This document shows positions 61,112-64,000 of a DNA stretch of 64,000 nucleotides, piece by piece. The stretch covers positions 124,001 through 188,000 of the forward strand of contig CAWELN010000008.1 of the NCBI GenBank assembly GCA_963809795.1, given 5' to 3'. The stretch comes from DASUAS01 sp963809795 (GTDB taxonomy: Bacteria > Actinomycetota > Acidimicrobiia > IMCC26256 > DASPTH01). A program made the translations under genes and the position numbers. How positions within the stretch are numbered: the first letter of the stretch is position 1; each line of letters opens with the position of its first letter. Below the pieces are notes generated by a model that was given only the letters and a program-made list of their open reading frames with translations, was not told where the DNA came from and ran no database searches.

Positions 61112-61806
61112 ATCACGTTCACCGTCGTCGCCAGGATCACCGCGCCGAACAGGAACGACACGAGCGCGTGCCGGAGCACCTGTCGCCGCATCTCGCGACT
61201 GGTGATGTCCGTGTCGGACACCTGGAACGTCATGCCGATCGTGAACGCCGTGTAGGCGAAGTCCACGTAGTCGGGTTCTTCGCGCCGCATCTTGAAGTCG
61301 ATGCCGCCGATCGGCGGCGTGTAGTACAGGTGCGCGTAGCGCAGCATGAACACGGTGTGCACGAGCAGCCATGAGCTCGCGATGGTGGCGATGCCGGTCC
61401 CCTCGAGCCAGATCTCGTTCTGGTGGGTCCCGTTGTTCGCCTTGAGGAACGCGAGCACGACTCCGACCAGGCTCACGAGCGCGGCGCCGAGGAGCAGGAA
61501 GTGCGTCTGCGCCCGCGTGCTGTCCTCGCGCTGCGCGAAGTCTCGTGTCTCATCAGGGGTGAAGGGCCCGATGGCGAGCCAGACCGTGCCGACGATCGAG
61601 ACGGCCACCACGTCCCAGCCCACGAGGACGGTGAGCTGCCACGGCGCGAACCACGCGACGACGAACGCCACCACGGCCCCCGTGGCCACGGCCATCAGGA
61701 CGCGCGAGCGACCCGTCTCGGCCTGCAGGAACCACTCCCTCAACCCCACCAACGGAGTCTCGCGCCGCATCGACGAGGGTCTGGTGGCAGACTGTTGTGA
61801 TGGCAT
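61090..61806 (-). CDS. DUF1345 membrane protein
   Basis: A 238-residue polytopic protein. About five helices: VLMAVATGAVVAFVVAWFAPWQ, LTVLVGWDVVAVSIVGTVWLAI, FLLLGAALVSLVGVVLAFL, IATIASSWLLVHTVFMLRYAHLYY, and VLRHALVSFLFGAVILATTV. The block GGIDFKMRREEPDYVDFAYTAFTIGMTFQVSDTDI is the DUF1345 signature. Function unknown in the family. The start could also be an internal Met (about 61767), as the first 13 residues are not conserved-looking. Confidence 0.85.
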   Translation of the reverse strand: MPSQQSATRPSSMRRETPLVGLREWFLQAETGRSRVLMAVATGAVVAFVVAWFAPWQLTVLVGWDVVAVSIVGTVWLAIGPFTPDETRDFAQREDSTRAQTHFLLLGAALVSLVGVVLAFLKANNGTHQNEIWLEGTGIATIASSWLLVHTVFMLRYAHLYYTPPIGGIDFKMRREEPDYVDFAYTAFTIGMTFQVSDTDITSREMRRQVLRHALVSFLFGAVILATTVNVIAGLLNT

Positions 61807-62456
61807 CGGTCGTCACGCTCTCGGCGTCGTTCGGAGCGGGTGGGAGCGTCATCGGGCCGCGGGTCGCCGAGGAGCTCGAATTGCCCTTCCTCGACCGCGC
61901 CATCCCGGTGGCGGTCGCCGAGGCGCTGTCGGTGCCGATGGCCGACGTCATGGCGCACGACGAGCGGCGCACGTCGGGCCTGGGGCGACTCTTCGCCAGC
62001 CTGGCCCGGGCGGCGGCCGCGCCCGACACCGCGTTCGGCTCTGCCCCCACCGCGGCGCGCGCCTCGCTGGGCGACCACCCCGAGCAGGCGTTCCGCGACC
62101 AGACCGAGCGGGTCATCCACCAGGTCGCCGACACGACCGGTGGGGTCATCCTCGGCCGGGCCGCGGCCATCGTGCTACGCGACCGGCCGTCGGCGCTGCA
62201 CGTGCGGTTGGACGGGCCGAGCGAAGCACGCATCCAGCGTGCGGTCGGCCTCGAAGGCGTCAACGAGGAGCAGGCGCGCAAGCTGCTCGAGGAGACGGAC
62301 CGTGCGCGCGAGGCGTACGTGAAGCACTTCTACCGGTGCGACGCCCGCGAGGCGACCCACTACCACCTGGTGCTCGATTCCACTGCGCTCGAGTTGGATG
62401 ACTGCGTCGAGCTGATCCTCGCGGCCGCCAAGGCCCGCAACCTGACCCCCTCGTAG
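61797..62456 (+). CDS. cytidylate kinase-like P-loop protein
   Basis: A 219-residue protein (GTG 61797 or ATG 61800). ASFGAGGSVIGPRVAEELELPFLDRAIP is a modified P-loop region in the cytidylate-kinase-like (AAK_6/CMPK2) family, and GGVILGRAAAIVLRDRPSALHVRLDGP fits its core. The C-terminal part has YVKHFYRCDAREATHYHLVLDSTAL. It may phosphorylate CMP-like or other small substrates; bona fide Cmk usually has GxxGxGKS, which is altered here. Divergent overlap with DUF1345 by 10 nt. Confidence 0.75.
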   Translation: MMASVVTLSASFGAGGSVIGPRVAEELELPFLDRAIPVAVAEALSVPMADVMAHDERRTSGLGRLFASLARAAAAPDTAFGSAPTAARASLGDHPEQAFRDQTERVIHQVADTTGGVILGRAAAIVLRDRPSALHVRLDGPSEARIQRAVGLEGVNEEQARKLLEETDRAREAYVKHFYRCDAREATHYHLVLDSTALELDDCVELILAAAKARNLTPS

Positions 62457-62495
62457 GCGCCCATAAGTGTCACACCCTCGTGGTTTGATCGGTGC

Positions 62496-63620
62496 ATGTT
62501 CGAGATCGCCGATCACCTCGACGAGCTGCGGTGCTGGCCGACGGATCGGTTGGTGGCGCGGCGCGACGAGTTGATCGGTGTGCAACGCCAGGCGCGGGTC
62601 GAGGAGCTCGCGATCGTGCGGATCCTCGACGAGCGGGGGCGGATCGATCCGACGCTGGGTGATCATGGTGAGTCGGCGCGGACGGCGCGTGACACGGTCG
62701 AGACCGCGCGACGGTTGGAGTCGTTGCCCGAGATCGCGGCCGCCGCGTACGAGGGGGCGTTGAGTGCGGAGCAGTTGAGCGCGGTCACCAAGCTGGCCGA
62801 CGAGGACTCCGATGGGGAGTGGGCGCGGCGGGCACCGAACGTGGCGCCGGTCGAGCTGGCCCGACTGGCGCGCAACGCGGTCGAAACCGTCGACGGAGGA
62901 TTCGCGGGCGCGGTACGAGGCGCGGTCGTTGCGGATGTGGTGGACACCCGACAAGGGCATGCTGCACCTGCACGGCCAGTTGCCCGACGTGCTGGGCGCC
63001 ACGTTCGAAGCCACGATCCAGCGCTGACCGAGCAGCGGAAACCGGCCAAGGGCCAGGCGTGGGACAGCTTCGAACACCGCGCCGCCGACGCGCTGGTCAG
63101 CTTGTGTGAGCAACCCGACGCGGGGGACGAGACGCCGTCGTTGGCGTCCCGGCCGGTGGTGCAGACGCTGGTCCCGTTGTCGGGCCCGGCGGAGATCGCC
63201 GGGGTACCCATCGCCGACTCCGTGTTGGAACAGCTGCGCGCCAACGCCACCATCGAACCGGTGCTGGTCGACGACCACGGCACCCCGATCGCGATCGGGA
63301 AACGCTTCCCCGCCCTGTCCCCCAAGATCGTGCGGGCGGTGCTGCTACGCGATCACCGCTGTCAGCTCTGCGGCCGCCGCCACGGACTCCAGATCCACCA
63401 CCTCCGACCCCGCTCCTGGGGCGGCACCGACGACATCTCCGACCTGGCCGCGGTGTGCACCACCTGCCACCCCGACCTCGTCCCCCACGGCCCCTACGCC
63501 CTGGTCGGCAACCCCAACCAGCCCGGAGACCTCCACAAGGTCCACCTCGACGACCTCACCCCCCAACAACGCCAACAGATCGGCCTCCCACCACGCCGCG
63601 CCGGACCGCACGCCGCATGA
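62496..63620 (+). pseudogene. DUF222-HNH endonuclease (13E12-type) with two compensating frameshifts
   Basis: The N-terminal DUF222 region (DELIGVQRQARVEELAIVRILDERG; YEGALSAEQLSAVTKLADE) and the C-terminal HNH (LRDHRCQLCGRRHGLQIHHLRPRSWGGTDDISDLAAVCTTCH) are in the same frame. Between about 62893 and 63024 the true protein (RYEARSLRMWWTPDKGMLHL; LPDVLGATFEATIQR) lies in the +1 frame. So a +1 (or +4) change near 62895 and a -1 change near 63023 flank a 43-residue scrambled stretch. The family is a multicopy actinobacterial group, probably mobile or decaying. Confidence 0.75.
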
Positions 63621-63643
63621 CCGCCGCCGTACGATCCCGGGCG

Positions 63644-64000
63644 ATGTCGGTCGACGTCCTGCCCGTTCCCTACGGTGAGCCGGCGGCGCGCGCGTTGTTC
63701 GACGCGGTCGTGGCGGCCAAGGGCGGCGACCCGCTGGCGCCGGTCACGGTGGTGGTGCCCACCAACTACGTCGGTGTCGCGGCGCGTCGGCTGCTGGCGC
63801 GCGGGACGCTGGGGAGGATCACGCCCGGCGGGGACGGTGTCGCCGGAGTGACGTTCCTCACCGCGTACCGGCTGGCCGAGCTGCTGGGTGCACCCCGCCT
63901 CGCGGGCGCGCACCGGCGCCCGGTGTCCACCCCGGTGCTCGCCGCGGCCGTGCGCGCGGTGTTGGCGACGGCACCGGGGATCTTCGGCCCGGTCGCCGAC
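63644..64000 (+). CDS. AddB-like/PD-(D/E)XK nuclease-helicase family, N-terminus (partial)
   Basis: A frame from ATG 63644 (MSVDVLPVPYGEPAARALFD) is open to the right edge (119 codons visible). VTVVVPTNYVGVAARRLLARG and GVAGVTFLTAYRLAELLGAP match the N-terminal nucleotide-binding-like region of AddB-type recombination nucleases, which process double-strand breaks with AddA. TACGAT lies 8 nt before the ATG. The helicase and nuclease domains are beyond the window, so the assignment rests on this segment alone. Confidence 0.65.
   Translation, partial: MSVDVLPVPYGEPAARALFDAVVAAKGGDPLAPVTVVVPTNYVGVAARRLLARGTLGRITPGGDGVAGVTFLTAYRLAELLGAPRLAGAHRRPVSTPVLAAAVRAVLATAPGIFGPVAD

Overview
The window is GC-rich, densely packed chromosomal DNA with strong G/C bias at third codon positions. 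GTG and TTG starts are frequent. Gene content fits an actinomycete: F420/deazaflavin-type flavin enzymes, a DUF222-HNH (13E12-type) gene, a three-gene b558-type succinate dehydrogenase, PASTA and non-PASTA Ser/Thr kinases, DHA2 multidrug exporters, and a MoxR/VWA pair like the mycobacterial Rv0958/Rv0959 arrangement. Acidimicrobiia is a plausible class, but that is inference. I see no rRNA, tRNA, CRISPR array, prophage, insertion sequence or replication origin.

Layout. 1-2.9 kb: MoxR-type ATPase and VWA partner (cut by the left edge) with a small lipoprotein between them. 3-7.5 kb: SMP-30 lactonase and sdhCAB. 7.5-12.5 kb: xseAB (xseA frameshifted), a peptidoglycan-binding protein, a desaturase and small enzymes. 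12.5-20.5 kb: two DHA2 exporters, one with a divergent TetR and two palindromic operators; a Ser/Thr kinase with a lipoprotein partner; SDR, HAD, ParB-like and CsbD genes. 20.5-32 kb: a secreted zincin, lipid enzymes, a VanY-like lipoprotein, a frameshifted FtsX-type permease, an orphan osmolyte-binding protein, an SGNH hydrolase, a frameshifted thioesterase, and a redoxin gene with an in-frame TGA that looks like a selenocysteine codon. 32-43 kb: exporter, LLM and DDN flavoenzymes, LtrA, dienelactone hydrolase, Bcp, CPBP, RDD, a frameshifted DEAD-box/cold-shock fusion, msrA. 43.5-52 kb: TetR/MFS and MarR/MFS pairs with palindromic operators, M23 peptidase, PASTA kinase. 52-57.2 kb: sulfur amino-acid block metY-metX facing metB-cbs. 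57.4-61 kb: a complete osmoprotectant ABC transporter. 61-64 kb: DUF1345, a cytidylate-kinase-like gene, a DUF222-HNH gene with two frameshifts, and the start of an AddB-like nuclease.

How the genes work together. sdhCAB forms one respiratory complex. MetX and MetY make homocysteine by direct sulfhydrylation; Cbs and MetB link homocysteine and cysteine. The OpuC-like ATPase, two permeases and binding protein form one importer, and a second binding protein lies 30 kb away. Three exporters each sit beside their own regulator.

Four observations stand out. (1) A probable selenoprotein: TGA at 31469, continuous coding after it, and a bacterial-SECIS-like hairpin. (2) A dispersed, structured repeat with a 62-nt period at five intergenic loci, with compensatory changes in its hairpin. 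(3) A recurrent TANNNT box 6-7 nt before many start codons, implying widespread leaderless transcription. (4) Four minus-strand genes each broken by one extra base, which may be sequence errors and should be checked before calling them pseudogenes.
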